A program made the translations under genes and the position numbers. From Bacteroides sp. (lineage in GTDB: Bacteria > Bacteroidota > Bacteroidia > Bacteroidales > GCA-2748055): 5,192 nucleotides of DNA. Every line of letters begins with the position of its first letter. Within the stretch, counting starts at the first letter, position 1. Shown here piece after piece: positions 5,123 to 5,192 of the stretch. The notes under the pieces were generated by a model, which did no database searches, was not told the DNA's origin, and saw only the letters and a program-made list of their open reading frames with translations. The stretch lies in NCBI GenBank assembly GCA_011048475.1, contig DSDZ01000362.1:1-5192 (forward strand), written 5' to 3'.

Positions 5123-5192
5123 ACAACGCGAAGTTAAATTGTGAACATTTCAAAACCCTTTCTGGTTAACAAAGTAACAACAACTTTTTGTA
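5123..5192 (-). promoter_or_regulatory. AT-rich upstream region of thiL
   Basis: These 70 bases are much richer in A and T than the coding DNA and contain no reading frame, as expected of a promoter region. Read toward thiL, TAACTTCG (5136-5129) differs from TAnnTTTG by one base but lies only six bases before the ATG. TTACTTTG (5177-5170) is similar but has one spacer base too few. Neither has a clear -33 partner in view. There is no Shine-Dalgarno before thiL. Whether a divergent gene begins beyond the window cannot be seen. Confidence 0.4.

Noticed and set aside
5123..5192. TPP riboswitch upstream of thiL
   Set aside because: No CTGAGA-type or other conserved TPP aptamer motif is visible in the 70 bases available, which are too few to hold a whole aptamer with a start site.

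Overview
The window is chromosomal DNA from a member of the Bacteroidetes (Bacteroidota), probably an environmental or anaerobic, moderately GC-rich member of the Bacteroidales/Marinilabiliales type. The evidence is the gene order (HD phosphohydrolase, lpxD, lpxC/fabZ fusion, lpxA), the fusion of LpxC with FabZ (known in the Bacteroidetes/Chlorobi group), the absence of usable Shine-Dalgarno sites at most starts, and TAnnTTTG-like elements that resemble Bacteroidetes -7 promoter boxes. The rank below phylum is inference.

Layout: 1-705 (+) holds the C-terminal part of an HD-superfamily phosphohydrolase whose catalytic half lies upstream of the window. 733-1767 (+) is lpxD. A 123-bp gap follows, the longest non-coding stretch between genes here, and it contains three small inverted repeats and a chain of overlapping mini reading frames. 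1891-3297 (+) is the lpxC/fabZ fusion. 3287-4078 (+) is lpxA, overlapping the fusion by 11 bp. 4079-5122 (-) is thiL, convergent with lpxA and with no base between the two stop codons. 5123-5192 is an AT-rich thiL upstream region.

The three lpx genes carry the first committed steps of lipid A synthesis. LpxA puts a 3-hydroxyacyl chain on UDP-GlcNAc, LpxC deacetylates the product, and LpxD adds the second 3-hydroxyacyl chain. FabZ dehydrates the same 3-hydroxyacyl-ACP pool for fatty-acid elongation. Having FabZ on the same polypeptide as LpxC places the phospholipid/lipid A branch point in one protein. ThiL makes thiamine diphosphate and has no evident functional link to lipid A.

All the genes look intact apart from the edge-truncated HD protein, and their key catalytic residues are present. 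I see no mobile element, CRISPR array, tRNA or rRNA, and no clearly new system. The points worth a second look are small: the structured lpxD-lpxC gap with its coupled mini-frames, a palindrome covering the back-to-back lpxA/thiL stop codons, a recurring AGGAG(G)AATGA motif at the 3' ends of the lpx genes, and acyl-chain ruler positions in LpxA and LpxD that suggest long hydroxyacyl chains.
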